Shown here in pieces: positions 1-13,899 of a stretch of 64,000 nt of DNA. The stretch's first letter is position 1, and every line of letters starts with the position of its first letter. Under the pieces are notes generated by a model, which had not been told where the DNA came from, searched no databases, and saw only the letters and a program-made list of their open reading frames with translations. The stretch is from Mactra quadrangularis (Eukaryota; Mollusca; Bivalvia; Venerida; Mactridae), in assembly GCA_025267735.1 (NCBI GenBank), contig CM046297.1:29290011-29354010 (forward strand), read 5' to 3'. Position numbers and translations under genes: made by a program.

Positions 1-980
1 CCAACTTAGAGTTAATCATGAAACATAAAACAAACAATAAGTGTGGAAATATGGATTCAATGTCTCAGTGGAATGAAAAAAAACTGACATTCTAAAATAC
101 ATGAAAACTGATTCATAATGTTTTATATTTATTCATAAGGGAAATTATGTTTGAAACATTGTGTAAAATGTTAGCAGTAGTATAGTGTTATTCCATTAAG
201 ACTAGATAATTATCAACAAATGAACATTAAATCGTGGGTGAATAGTTGAGAATTAAGATTATAAAACATTATATTATATTAACTATCAGATACAAGTAAA
301 TTTTACATCTAAATGCACAAAATATAATTACTAACAAAAAGTATCAAAATGTAACGGAAGTTTATTATGTAACAAACATTAACTTAATTTGCAGTGTTTT
401 CTGATGCATTGACACGGAGTAAAAAGCCATTAATGCTAAATATATTCTGAATTGTTGAAAATTAAAAAAAAAGAATGTTGTTGATTTTAAATGTCCCTTT
501 AACGAACGATAATATAAGATAATAAAGGTCAGCTGAACGTAATCCGTAGTTCAAGGTTGTCAGTTTAAACATGAGCCAGCAAACAAGCGGCGGAAAATTT
601 CAGATCTGGTTTTACTCAGATTGGACTTGACTTAATATCTTAATGTCGCTTCGAATTAACATAAGACGATAGTACTTCTTGTAAAATCACCACCGTTTAT
701 GAACATTCCGAATCATTCTTTTGCAGTTCTGTGTAAATGTCACGTGCTACTATGCATGTACGAATGACGTGATTGAGTGCGCTTATCGATGACGTATGAT
801 GTTAATAACTATTGTAATAGAGTATTGATTAGTTATTATTGTAATGAATTAAACACGTAATGATTTCATGACATGTTTTAATGAATTCAACAAGAGATAA
901 AATAATATTGGTTCCAATGAATGGAGTTATTGTTATAAAGAAATACTGAAACAATAAAACGTGTATCAATTTATGTTATA

Positions 981-1318
981 CAGTACTCACCAAAAGCTTG
1001 ATGACATTCTCACTTTGTAGGCCTACTAAGTAGATTTTATCGAAAATTTGTCAACTGTTTGTTTTAAAATTGTTTTAAGCTGTGCTTTTTATTTGCCATT
1101 GTTCTTGTTACAGTTAAGACTACAAAAGTAGTTTAAACTATGCTATGCCAAAGAATCATATTCAACATGGTTTTCGAGGCTCTGTGATGTCAGATGCTTA
1201 ATCATATTGTTGCTTTCATTTTTTTCACAAAACATACATTTACTAAATTTAATGTACAAAAAACATTTTAATTTAGGAAAATTTATATTCTTTGTCTTTA
1301 AACTTTTGGTGGGCACTG
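981..1318. mobile_element. MITE family M1 (Tc1/mariner-type ends), 338 bp
   Basis: Begins CAGTACTCACCAAAAGCTT and ends AACTTTTGGTGGGCACTG, imperfect inverted repeats flanked by TA on both sides (979-980 and 1319-1320). Length, ends and TA duplication are typical of non-autonomous Tc1/mariner elements. The interior has no coding potential. Confidence 0.75.
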
Positions 1319-4264
1319 TATTCATCATTGATTGATAATTTGCTACAGAAGATGAAGTAAAGATAACTCAAGTTTTAATGGCAGATATAAATATTGTTGA
1401 ATTTAAAGTATTTAGATGTACGATTTAATGGAAACTTCAACTCACTTTTTTTAAAAAGTGGATACTTAAGTTAAACAATGAATCTGTCATAAAAAAGCAT
1501 TTTGTGACGTATGAATAATATGTTACCCACAACTTTATGTACAATACGTTCAAACCAAAGTTATAATTTTAAAAACGCCATAGAAGTAACAAATTGTATA
1601 AATGTATACATTGTATATGCCAAAGAAATGTTGGAAGCACTTTGTCATATTTTTTACTTAACACAATGTCATATATTTATTGAATCCTCCATTATTGAAA
1701 TTTTGGCATCGAATTGCTTTTTATTTCTTCAAAAAAAAACTAGTTCATCTCAAGTATAAATTAAACATAAATTTAGACTTAGACAGTCCGCTTATGTTGA
1801 TTTGGAAATTTTCTGAAGCGTCATCTTTATTGATGGTCCGGTACTAACGTTTTAGACGTGCTGTTTGAATGAAAATAATCGTTTGGAGTAAAATTTGAGT
1901 ACATGTAGTTTTATACGTCATTTCATGTGGAAATAAAACATTATTTGAAGATGAAATTTCGACAGTTTGTTAATTAAAAAATGAATATCATATCTTTTTC
2001 TAAGGATATCCGTGTCTGTTAATAACAGACATTCTATCAGGCAAATGCAAACAGACGTACTCGAACATTTTTATTTTTATTTTACTCCGTTTGTCTTGTT
2101 TAACAAACATTTCTTCTACAAGGCATTAATTTTCTTGTTTATAATTGGTCCCTCGAGTGTATTTACAATAAATTATAACTTTATTTTTGATTGCCGTTGT
2201 CAGGCAAACTCCACCAAAGGCGATTTTCTTGTCATTCAATAAGCTCCGTCTTTATCCTATTAGGAAATTTTGGGAAAAGGCAAATATCCGGTTTATTACA
2301 ATAATATTATAGTTTTTCTCTCTGACTCAATTATTTCAAGATTATATTAACTTCTCATAGCATGCTCTTATTATAACTTTTTTGTGAAGACTATTTAGAA
2401 ATGTCCATTTACTTGAAATTAAACATAAAGATTATACAGTATAGTTCCACTATTAGGACCATCAAAATCGATGGTCTTAACGAACGGAATCTGTCTAATC
2501 TTGTTCTTTTCAAAATGAAACATTTCGGACTTAGAATAAATTATCAAACACACATAACCGGGTAGCTTGATGGTGATCTTGATCCGAGTATACTGGTTAA
2601 ATATTTAATGTCAGAGACAGAATGTCATAAATGTAAGCTATAAACAAACTAGTTCGACAGAATCATTACCGACATCTTAAGTACTCAGAAAATTGAGAAA
2701 TGCTCAAGGGATGCTAGGTTGCACCCGTCAGTTTTCATATCTACTGCATCCCAGTATTACAAAAATCACCAAATTATTTTATATGCTATTCAAATCTAAG
2801 TTCAGCTAATTTTGCCCCATATTCTGCAGAACTATACATTTTGACATGTTCACTCAATAACTAATCCATTCAACAAAACAATCCTTGTTGTTTACTGTAG
2901 CAGGAAATATTCTAAGTTCTTAGGAACCAGGAAGCAGAATTCAGCGTAGTTATCTAAACTAAAATAAATTGTTCTTAATCGAGAAAAAGTATAAACCAAA
3001 CTAACTGACCAATTTTTCAATTATTTCTTTTGTTCCTCATTTTATGAGGTAGAAGAAAGAAACCAAATAATTACATACTTACGAAAGACCAAGAAATACT
3101 AAAAGCTACTACTAAAGTTCATGTAGAATTAGTGAAAACTAAGCACAAAGATCCAATGTAACAAAGGTATTTAAAGTTTAGCCATATTTCTTGTACGAAG
3201 AGCAATTACAGCTTGTCCAGCTGACAAAACAACAGACAACACATACATAGTTTTGTAAGATGATCACTTTTGCAATTATATGATTGATAGTGTACTGTTT
3301 ATAGTATCTCGTTACTCTAGAATCAATCTCGGATATACATGTACTTCTACAATAGAATACTATATACTCTAGTCAGTTTGCACTAAAAGCATGTCTACTC
3401 TTTTTATGAAGAAGCCTCTGTGTATACAATTTTAACAGTTTTATTTTATACAGTAAATTTCTGCTACATAGTTATAATTTATGACCTGATTGAAATAATT
3501 CAAAATAATGTGCGTTTGAGGATTTCTACTGCTCAAACTCTTAATTGTTCCTATACCAAGTCCGTTCTGCAATTAAGAACGAGTGTGATAGTTTAATTGT
3601 TGAACATTCCTGAAGATCAGGGTTAGAGGATAGCAGTTGACTGAATGTCTTAATGTGCGAAAGCAGGCAGTAGCTGTTGTTTATGGAGAAAAAAGTCAAG
3701 TATGCCACCAGGAAGGATGATTTGGTTAACTGTTTGCATCAAAATTTATAACATCAGAAAAAGTTGAGAAGTATAAGATAAAAAACCTTTAATTTCTGTG
3801 CTGGTCGAATATTGTCACGAATAAATGTTCTCGCTTGAAGGAACAAATACCGTTATATTGAGATAAAATCATAAAAACTAATATGGCTGAAAAAACGATG
3901 CGAATTTTTCTCTCAAATCAAATGAATACTGACAGAAAAAAAACCCTAAAAATCAAATGCTTATTTCAACGAAAATTATGGGGAAAAAATTGACGAGTTT
4001 GTCAAGCCCAATTTAGTTGGTTGATTTAAATAAACCAATCAAAAGATTGTTAGATATTGTCAACAGATTACATGCCTAACGTGATACATAACAATATGCA
4101 TTTCCTTATTGTGCTGAGCATGCTGACTAAAGAGTATCAATCAGAATTTATTCATTACAAATACATGCACTGTATAAATGACGTCAATGAAGATAATTAT
4201 GAACAGCTAATATTTCTAGACAGAGTTTTTTCTTTTATAATGGGTTTTCGTGTTGTTATTAAAT

Positions 4265-4480
4265 AGTGATGGGACTTGCTAATGTCAGGCGGGCTTGTGT
4301 CTGAATGGCTGGTGTCAGGCTGGCTAGAGTCAAGCTAGCTGAAGTAAAACTGGCTGATTTTAGGCGAGCTATTGTAAGGCTGGTTGGTGTTAGTCGCGCT
4401 GGTGTAAGCGGGCTGTTGTCAGAGTTGCTTGTGTCAGACGGGCTGGAGTCATGCAAACAGACTGGAGTCAGACGGCCATT
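4265..4480. repeat. 15 bp minisatellite, only in repeat copy 1
   Basis: About 14 imperfect units of the type GGCTGGTGTCAGGCT, GC-richer than its surroundings. Because 15 is a multiple of three it opens long frames on both strands with a five-residue period (TLASL-like on the minus strand, AGVRL-like on the plus). These are artefacts of the repeat. Copies 2 and 3 have no such array at the matching site (about 19790 and 54230). Confidence 0.85.
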
Positions 4481-7400
4481 TAGCGATCATATTAGTGGAT
4501 TGTTTCAAAAACATGTAATCAAAATTGAAACAACTATAACATTGTCTGTGGCAATCTGGACCATTATAGAAACAGTGATTGTAAACATAGATTGTTTTCT
4601 GGTAATAATGCAGCAATTTTACTTAGAGAGTCCTATGGAACCTGGAATCTCATCTAAAGTAAGTTCTTCAAGCGTCATACGGTTTAGAGAATACGTGTTT
4701 TGAGATTTAAATACAATCCTGGGGAGACGCAATATAAATATATTTTAGAGAACCTCAAAGTAATGCCTCATGCTTATTACTATATACTATGACGGACTTA
4801 CACAGGCAGGGACGCGATATGTCAATCTGAGAACTTTGAGTTGAGGTGAGCTAGAAATACCACAGTCATTAAAAAATACTGACATAAAAATTATAGTTTA
4901 AACAATGAATTTTTGGACCCGGAAGCAATTTGTTTAATAAATGAACATCAAATACGTTGATTTTGGTTTTTATAAACTATTAGATGACGGAATTTATCAC
5001 CATTAACTGTTTTTATTTCCCCTTTTACATTTGTCTTGGTTCGAAAAATGGTTGGGATATTATGATTTTTATTTTAGAGATTAAATGACAATAATCACCA
5101 TAGTTCCCAGTCAAGAAAAGGATCATATCAATTGTTATAACTAGTAACACGAAAGAGAGAAAGAGACAGGGAAGATTGGGGATGCGAAAGAAAGAGTGAA
5201 AGAAATGCAGGGGAGAATGAGGAGACTCGGCTTTTGAAATGCATTAACACAGTCTCATTTTCCAGTAAAAATAAACAACTCGGGAGGAAATGTGATTTTA
5301 GCGTTATATATTTATTCAATATAGTTTGAATTCCAATTTTTTTCGTGTTAATAAATTGCCTGGTCATTTTAGGCAGATTGACAAAAAATCAAAAACATTT
5401 TACAACATGCATGAAAATGTAGTACAATATTTTACACATCGCCCAAATGTAATTTATGGTCAAGTGATTTGAAGATTGCATTCCTTTTGATCAACATAGA
5501 GTTTGTTTTTCTTTGTGTACACAAAAAGATGTTGTATTCTGGATTACTTTAAGCTGCCAATGACGTAGTAATCCAAAGACAACAGAATCATCAAATTAGG
5601 TGGTAACATGCAAAATGCTACATTTTTTACATTAACAGCATATTTTGAATCCATTGGCTTCAAGCTTTTAGACTTGACAAAACATCTGACGATTTTGTAA
5701 TTTGACTTTGTGTATCTGGTCTGACTGATGGCTACTGCAACAATATCAGACATGTATTTGGTGGCTGTATTAAATAGTTTTTGTGATGGAGACGTGTTAT
5801 TCTTGACATATTTTTTAATTTCTAGGCATTTTGTCTTCAACTCATAAATACAATACACATTTAACAATTGCAGTACAACTATTACTAAATATCACTAAGC
5901 CTGGTGAATAACACTTGACAAGATATTATCTGAATGATTTCTATGAACAAAAAAGTAATTCATTAAGAAACCATTAGCGTTTATGGTATAAGATGTCATA
6001 AGTCAATGCATTAGAAACTTAGGTTCGTCATAGCTCCATTTATAGTAATTGTCTAGCTATCGTCTTACACAGATACCTTGTTATCACATCATTATGTTAC
6101 ATGCGTATCTATCAATCTAATACAACTAGGAAACAAAACTTTGCATATCATTGTAATACAGGGAAGTTGTCAGAATGTATTTGATGTCACACCAATGATC
6201 TCTTATCATTTATGATGTAGTCTAGACCCGATATGGATTCACTAGCTTTTATATGTGATTGGTCGATATTTCAAGCATCTAATGATTGGTCAGACAGAGC
6301 ACGTGAACTCGTGTCAAACACTCATTGAATTGTTGATTACACAACGGATAATTTTAGAAAATCTATTTAAGTGTAACTTAATTGACATTTTCTATACAAA
6401 ATCTAAATGAACTTGATACAATGTTAATATTGGTCGCGTACTCGTATTGTTTCGTTCCTCAAATATAGTTTCTATGTGCCACGCTAGCTTTTTGCTATAT
6501 TATATATGTTTTAAGCAGATTAGTAATCCCAGCTCCTGTAGAGTCTAGTTATTAATTCTTTGCAGCAATTAAAATTGATTTTAGTCCTTTGTTTGGTGAC
6601 TAGTTATCACCTGTTTGCTGTTTTGAACAGAAACCAATTTAAGATATGTGTCAGCATTGTTCAAACTTTATGTAATTTGATTGCAATCGCAGAATCATAG
6701 TGTCTAGTTAAACGTGTGTTTACATAATTAAGATATCTAAATGAAAGTACGTATGCTTATTCATTGATACTATGTCTACTCAATTTGAAGGGACGGTACT
6801 ATGAAGGTATGTTATAAAAGTTATGCCTCTTTTATATTTATATGAGTTGGTTATTATTCTTTTTCTGATTTATTTCGTTTGATAAAGTAAGATAAACATT
6901 GCCATAAGAAAAGCACTCATAAAGTCTACTGCGCTGTCATTGAACTGCTCTTGTTAAATTCTTATAGATGATACTTAATGCATACTTTTATAGATACAAC
7001 TGATGTGCAAGTTTGATATGTTGACATTATTCTATTCTATATTTAAAATACTTAATATTTAAGTTTAAAATATTGTTCTTCCAGCACTCTTGTGCTTTGA
7101 TTCTCTACTGTGGGGATTACCATTCTGCTGTGGCCGTTTCCCCATCTTTGTATCAATATGTTTCTGTCTGTATAAATAAAAGTTGTGTTATACGTTATGT
7201 ATGGTTATTTTGTTGATAAAACGAGATAAAACGAGATTATTTCAATTGGCATTTCATACACAAATTGATCTGGTTGTTTGAACTATTATTGTACAATTAA
7301 CCAGTTTTACTATTTGAGAGCATTGTATTTTGATATTGTGTGATTGGAACTAACGTCTTTTTGTGCTAAATTTATGTATTGTAATGTCAAATCGTACTCT

Positions 7401-8908
7401 GTGTTTTATGTGTCCTGGACTACATAGTTCATGTAAGTTAGTGTTTTAGAATGACTTATGGCAGCACTTAATATACTTAATGCATATAAGTAATGATTGC
7501 CTGTTTCAAAAGTGGGTATAAATGCATTTACATAATTTTAATTATAGCAATTTATTGGTATTAGTTTTCTGTTTGAAAGTTAATTGGACCTCTAACAATC
7601 ATGAGAGAACCTTTAATTGTATTAACTACATGTTGATATATTACTTTGTACTTGTTCACTTAGCTTTATTTAGAAACAAACTGCAAGTAAATAAATGAAC
7701 TTGTTCAACACAATAATGAGTTATATATACATGTATGTACCTGATTTTAAAAAAACATGAACTCATATATAAAGCATCATTCTAATGCAATATTTTGAAT
7801 GTATCATATAACATGGCATTAACTTCACTTGTTCTAATATCAATTCTTCAACACAAAACCATATCAAGTGTTTATTAGTTTGTTAGACCTCAGATTATCA
7901 AAACTTGTCTTTGAGGTACATGAACAAAATTCACATTTATAGTTTATTAAATTTGTTTCGGTAAATAGATAATATAGTTAGTTTTGTTCATACATCGCAT
8001 GAAGAAAATTTAGGGATGATTTATTTTTAGTTTTGACGAAAATTTAGAGATGAATCTCTTAGTTTTGAAAAAAATAGAGATATTTTTTTAGTTTTGAAGA
8101 AAATTTAGGGATGGATTTCTTAGTTTTAAATACAATTTAGGAATGCATTTCTTATCATTAAATCTTGTGGATACATGGTCTGGAAACTGGGATTCAACTC
8201 ATGTATCATTAAATGATTTTAAATTATTATTATTATAAGTAATGGGATATCTTATAGTGCGGATAGTGGATTCCATGTAGTGGTATTCATTAAATATACA
8301 AACAACATTGTATTAATAGACTATGAATACAAAGCTGACAGAGAGCTGTAGATCTATAGTTCGTCGTTTTTAATTAGATTTTCATAGCCTCAAAGTGTGT
8401 ATACAAATTACATGTACTCAAGCCACAAAAAATTTGTCCATTAGTTGAACAAATAACTCTGTACATTTAATAACTGTATCGTACTTGATGTAAAAGAGTA
8501 CTCAGATTGTAACGTTACAATAGTACAACATTATTTGTCTAGACTGAGTGTGGAGCCTCTTGTTTATATATTAGAACAAAGACAACATTATCTGTACCCA
8601 TAAAACACAAATTTACAAATACTCATACTAATGGTGTTGCCAACTTATATCTTTTTATCTTTAATCCACACAACCATTCAACCTCGGCAAACGCCTGCAA
8701 GACTTTACGCTTTATTACTCTTAGTTAAGTTTATTTGTTTAGTGTGATGTGTGGTAGACAGACATTAACCTCATCAAAAGTTAACAATCGAATGTTTGAA
8801 AAATAGTGTGAAAGATATAAATCTCCTAAGACAAATTGTCAAAGTAAACGACAAATGATTCGGTAAATTGTCCCCAGTACTTAAAAGCAATGATTGCTTT
8901 ATTTATAC

Positions 8909-9777
8909 GCGGAAAACCCGAGCGGGCCCGAAGGCCCGCGAGGGCTTTGAGCGCTTTTAGACAACGTGTATGACGTACGTTTATTCTTTAAAATTGAAAA
9001 AAAAAACGATAAAATTAATGAAAAATATATAGTCCTATGAGTTTGAAAAACGTCTCCAGTATATGGGGGCCGCCATTTTCATCAATTTTAGTAGACGCTT
9101 AATCAAACATCTGCTAATCAAGATTAAAGACGCTTTATAGAAAATTGCACAACAAGCGTTCAACGATTCGGATCAATAAATGAAGCAACTGGCGGCTTTT
9201 CATTGGATAAAAATATTGGCAGCTTACTCGTGGCCTTTTCGCTTACAAAATAATTTCAAATGTGTTTTTTACGATGCTTATTCCAAGATAACAATCCAAA
9301 GTATATTTGGTCGTTTTATTCGTTCGTTTCCTCATTAAAGTATTTTTTATGACTTTTTACATTGGAAATACTTACCAACGCACCGTTCGTGACGTCGCTA
9401 AGAGACGTTCATGATAAAACCGGCACGTTTCCGTAACTTAACGTTACGGAAAGAGGAAAACATTTCTATCTTCATAAAATAAAATGAATGTTTTATCGAG
9501 GCTTTTTTATCTTCATCTTTATTCATAAGATAAATACATATGTACAATACATTTCTTTCAGAATTGAAATATGATTCCGACATAAAAGAATGAAATGTTG
9601 TCTGATTTTTCTGAATGCAATAAATTACGCAGTTATCTCCCCTAGCTTATCTAATTAATAGGCCTTCGAACAAAATAAATCCTTCACAGCGCCGAAATTC
9701 TTTTCTTTATTTTATTTTGCCAAAGTAACAATCTTATTTTATTATTTTTAAATAATACATGTAAGTCTGTTTTCCGC
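8909..9777. mobile_element. 869 bp insertion in repeat copy 1 with short inverted ends and a GC-rich hairpin
   Basis: Copies 2 and 3 run from GATTGCTTTA directly into the GATTGAACAC-type sequence; copy 1 is interrupted here. The insert is framed by GCGGAAAAC (8909-8917) and GTTTTCCGC (9769-9777). Just inside the left end is a perfect 7 bp stem, GCGGGCC/GGCCCGC, with a CGAA loop (8922-8939), a GC-rich island in AT-rich DNA. Superfamily not recognised; exact ends and target duplication are uncertain. Confidence 0.6.
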
Positions 9778-9951
9778 GCCATAGGTAGCACCTAAGTTCA
9801 TATTAGATTGAACACTCAAACATTTTATTGAAAATAATGACCAAAGAAAAAGGAACTTTCTATCTTAAGAAAATACACAGATCAGCCTAAAGCAATAATA
9901 CAAATTTAGTACTTGTATTAGCACATTTATTGTCCCTCAAAAACAAACATA

Positions 9952-10345
9952 CTGTGGCAAACAAAAGTTTGGAATCATTTTCACGTTGTGTGCCTACTGA
10001 TGTTTTACATATTGTATTATTTGAAAACCATTTTTTTGCATTTTCCTTTTGATTTTTCTTTTTGTAATGGTTTACATTCTCGTGCTCAGGGTTATTAAGA
10101 TATCTCGATGTAACATTGTAGAGGAGAATGATTTGTAGTTGTGATAACAAATTTTGCTTAAAAACTAAGAAACATTTAATGGTCATAGGTTCCAAGGCTT
10201 TGGAACGTCAAATGCCGAGTCTCATTAATGTAAAACCTGAATAAAATGTGTTTTCATTTTATCTCTATCATACAAATACGATAACAAAAAATAATGATAT
10301 ACTTGTTCTAAATTTCCTTTGTCTCCAAACTTTTTGCCCACACTG
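9952..10345. mobile_element. MITE family M2 (Tc1/mariner-type ends) in repeat copy 1
   Basis: Left end CTGTGGCAAACAAAAGTTTG and right end CCAAACTTTTTGCCCACACTG form imperfect inverted repeats flanked by TA. They resemble M1 but the interior differs. Short open frames inside are not conserved as protein. Confidence 0.65.
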
Positions 10346-10984
10346 TACATGAGAAGATATTTATTCTAAATCGTAAGTTATTGACAAAATAACAAAATAT
10401 TCATGGATTGATCAATTAGATAAAAGTTCTATATTTGTTAATCGATTTCTTGCTTAGTGACAAGTATTTCATTACAAAGAAGAATAACGATATTGTCCTA
10501 AGTGTAACCAAATATAAAATATAATCACGTGGTTTAGATAATGAACACGTGGTAACTATATTGTATAAATCATGAATCGTATAACTAAAATTGTTACATG
10601 TCCCAATTTACTAAAAGTCAAATATGATTTGTTTGAGTACATGCCTAGAATATAAAATATCATTAACGTAGCAAAGATTATATCGGGAAACTTTTATTTC
10701 ACATATCTCTAAACTGATAGCTAAGGTCTGCGATATGATATATTAGACCGAAATTGAAGATTAATATTTTGAGAGGAACATTTCTTTATAATATTTGTAA
10801 GATTGTATTGATTACTTTTGCCAAATCTATTAAACACGTGTTGATTAAAACGCTTTAATCTGGAGCAATTAATGAAAAGAAAACAGTAAATGATTACGAA
10901 TATTCTAATTAACAAAATGCAATGATTATTTCAAAAAGTTTGTTCTACAAACAAATACGTGTAGTTTTTGTAATGGATATTTAA

Positions 10985-11200
10985 TAATTACAATTTTTAT
11001 TAATATTTGTTTCATTTTTATCATCTCTATCACCACAATAACCACTATCATTGTTATCATAATTATCATTATTGAAACCATCATTTTCATCACTATCATC
11101 ATAACCACAATCACCATCATTTCCATTATTAAAAGTTGTATCATCATCATCGTTGTTTTCACTATTATCATAATTTTTACATTACTATCATTAATTTTAT
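10985..11200. repeat. ATC/ATT-rich low-complexity tract, copy 1
   Basis: Interrupted runs of ATCATT, ATCACC and similar triplets. They create false open frames rich in Met/Ile/Val on one strand and His/Tyr on the other. The same tract is in copies 2 and 3 at variable length. Confidence 0.75.
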
Positions 11201-11213
11201 TTTTACAATTTGT

Positions 11214-11443
11214 TTTGTTTTTGTTGGGTTTAACGCCTTAACAACACATTATATATGTCATATAACGGCGGTCAGTCAACCTACTCGCTGTTCCTAGAAA
11301 GGCTAAATTCCTTGATTTAGCTGTTAACCAACTACTAAGCACATATATCCGTCAACGACTGACAACTGCCCTACATAATTAGGAATCATTGGTAGGAGGG
11401 AGAATGACCGTAGAAATAATTCCATGACAAAGCTCCACGAAAG
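11214..11443 (-). mobile_element. tRNA-derived SINE (5'-truncated) with 10 bp target duplication
   Basis: Flanked by direct TACAATTTGT repeats at 11204-11213 and 11444-11453. On the minus strand it runs from CTTTCGTGGAGC through a body containing GGTAGGAGGG-type and TGTCAGTC sequence to a tail GGCGTTAAACCCAACAAAAA. The body matches the full-length element at about 44546. The tRNA head is missing, as usual for truncated retroposition. Confidence 0.8.
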
Positions 11444-13562
11444 TACAATTTGTATATACTCCTTTGCTATAATCATGTCTTCATCTTCATACGTTTTGTC
11501 ATAATTATTACATTGACCGCTTTAATCATTATTGTTTTCATCATTTTATTTTAATCGTTATTTCACCAGCATCATATAATCATACTCATCTAAATTATCA
11601 TTTCTATGATCATTGTTATCCTTATCGGTAGAATCGTTTGTTCATTATTTCTTTGTCTTAAGTATTTATTTTTTTCATGTATTTTGATACATACGTTCCC
11701 TGGTGTTGAGTGTTGAACATATTAATAGTCTTTATTTCATTTGGGAGTATTTGCAACAAGAAATTACAATTTTTCTCGTATGCAATGATTCAGAGTAAAA
11801 TATAAAACTCAAACGGAACAATAAGTGTGGAAATATGGATTTGATGTCTCAATAGGAGGGAAATGATGAAATTCGGAAATATATAGATACTAACCAAAAG
11901 TATCATGCTATAACCGAAAGTTTATTATGTGACAAACATTAACCTAATTTGCAGTGAATACTGGCGCATTGACGAGAAATAAAGGCTATTAATGTGAAAG
12001 TTATAAATACATTCTAAATGATTGGAAATTGAAAAAGCTGTATTTTTATTGAAATAATTTCCCCATAGTGAGCATTAAAATGTCAATCAATGAAAGATTT
12101 TAATTATAAGGAGGAAAAGCTTGTTTTAATGATCATTTTACTAGTGCAAGCACTGAAGCGATATAAAGAGAAGATGATGAATTGTTATAGACAATAGTGA
12201 ATAAAAAAGTAAGGTGCTTCCCCTTACCGCTGTAACATGACCTTTGAGTGTGTTGACGCGGCGTTGAACCCAGTAAATATTTATTATCATTCCATGTAAT
12301 GATCTTTCAAATTTTCATCCTTATTTATCGATCATTATAATAATCATTGTCATCATTATCATGACATTTGCTTTTATAATTGTTTGTAAATTATGTCTAT
12401 GTCTTTAGTATGTTTATATATTCTTGTATTCTAATACGTAGAGTGCCTTATGTTGCAAATATTGATTGTTTTATTCATTTGTGAGTATTTGATAAGAAAC
12501 TTTCAATTTTTTAAATTGTTTTAAATTATCTACTTTGAAAAAGTAAATAATAAAACACAAAGGAAACAATAATGGTGAAAAAATGGATTCAATGTCTCAA
12601 TGGAAGGGAATTGCAGACAAACTTAAATATATAAAAACTAAATGATCATGTTTGTCCTTATTTATTAGGAAAACTATTTTTAAAACAATGTGTAAAATGT
12701 GGTTTGAATAGTTAAATTGTTTGTATTCCATTAAGACAAAATAATTTATCTACAGATGAACATTAAATCCTGAGTAAATAGTTGAGAATTATGATTATAA
12801 AACAATATGTTATATTAAATATCAGATACATGTAACACATCATAAATAACATCACAGATGCACGTGCCATCAGCTATAAACCATTTCAACGTAAATTTTT
12901 ATCTAAATGCACAAAATATAAATACTTACAAAAAGTATCATTATGTAACAGAAAGTATATTATGTAACAAAAATTCACTTAATTTGCATTGACTTCTGAT
13001 GTATTAACACGGAGTAAAAAGCCATTAATGCTAAATATATTCTGAATTATTGGAAATTGAAAAAAGAATGTTGTCGATTTTAAATGTCCCCTTAACGAAC
13101 GATAATATAAGATAATAAAGGTCAGCTGAACGTAACCTGTAGTTCAAGGTTGCCAGTTTCAACATGAGCGAGCACACAAGCGGCGGAAAAATTCAGATCG
13201 GGTTTTACTCAGATAGGACTTAATTAATATCTTAATGCCGCTGTGAATTAACATAAGACTCGAGTACTTCGTGTAAAATCACCACTGTTTATGAACATTA
13301 CGTATGATTTTTTGCAGTTATATGTAAATGTCACGTATGTGCGTATGACGTGATTGAGCGCGCTTATCGATGACGTATGATGTTTAATAACCATTGTAAG
13401 AGAGTATTGATTAGTTATTATTGTAATGGATTAAACACGTAATGATGTCATGACATGTTTTAATGAATTCAACAAGAGATAAAATAATATTAGTTCCAAT
13501 GAATGGAGTTATTGTTATAAAGTAATACTGAAACAATAAAACGTGTATCAATCTATATTATA

Positions 13563-13899
13563 CAGTACTCACCAAACGTTTAAAGATATTCTCATATTGT
13601 AGGCCTACTAAGTAGATTTTATCGAAAATTTGTCAAATGTTTGTTTTAAAATTCTTTTAAGCTTTGCTTTTTATTTGTCATGCTTCTTGTTGTAGTTAAG
13701 ACTACAAAAGTAGTTTAAACTATACTATGCCAAAGAATCATATTCAACATGGTTTTCGAGGATTTGTGATGTCAGATGCTGAATCATAGTGTTGCTTTCA
13801 TTTTTTCACAAAACATACATTAACTAAATTTAATGTACAAAAAACATTTTAATTTAGGAAAATTTATATACTTTGTCTTTAAACTTTTGGTGGGTTCTG
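13563..13899. mobile_element. MITE family M1 in repeat copy 2
   Basis: Same element as at 981-1318 and at the same place in the unit, so it was inserted before the unit duplicated. Ends CAGTACTCACCAAACGTTT and ACTTTTGGTGGGTTCTG, with TA flanks at 13561-13562 and 13900-13901. Confidence 0.7.

Larger units (their letters stand above)
1..12530. repeat. Large repeat unit, copy 1
   Basis: Colinear with copy 2. Anchors: 981/13563 (MITE), 1550/14140, 2150/17370, 2930/18380, 4130/19710, 5000/20350, 5950/21080, 7090/22210, 8540/25180, 9952/25693 and 10985/26720. Compared with copy 2 it lacks the pieces matching about 14575-15235 and 15300-17290. It gains an 869 bp element (8909-9777), a minisatellite (4265-4480) and a SINE (11214-11443). 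No open frame in it looks like a gene. Window position 1 falls inside the unit. Confidence 0.8.

Noticed and set aside
4259..4703. 132-codon plus frame and 65-codon minus frame around the 15 bp minisatellite
   Set aside because: Both frames are kept open by the 15 bp period; no start context, no conservation in copies 2 and 3.
10926..11171. Met/Ile/Val-rich open frames in ATC/ATT tracts (also about 26733-26927 and 58646-58888)
   Set aside because: They are translations of triplet low-complexity DNA; length and composition vary freely between repeat copies.
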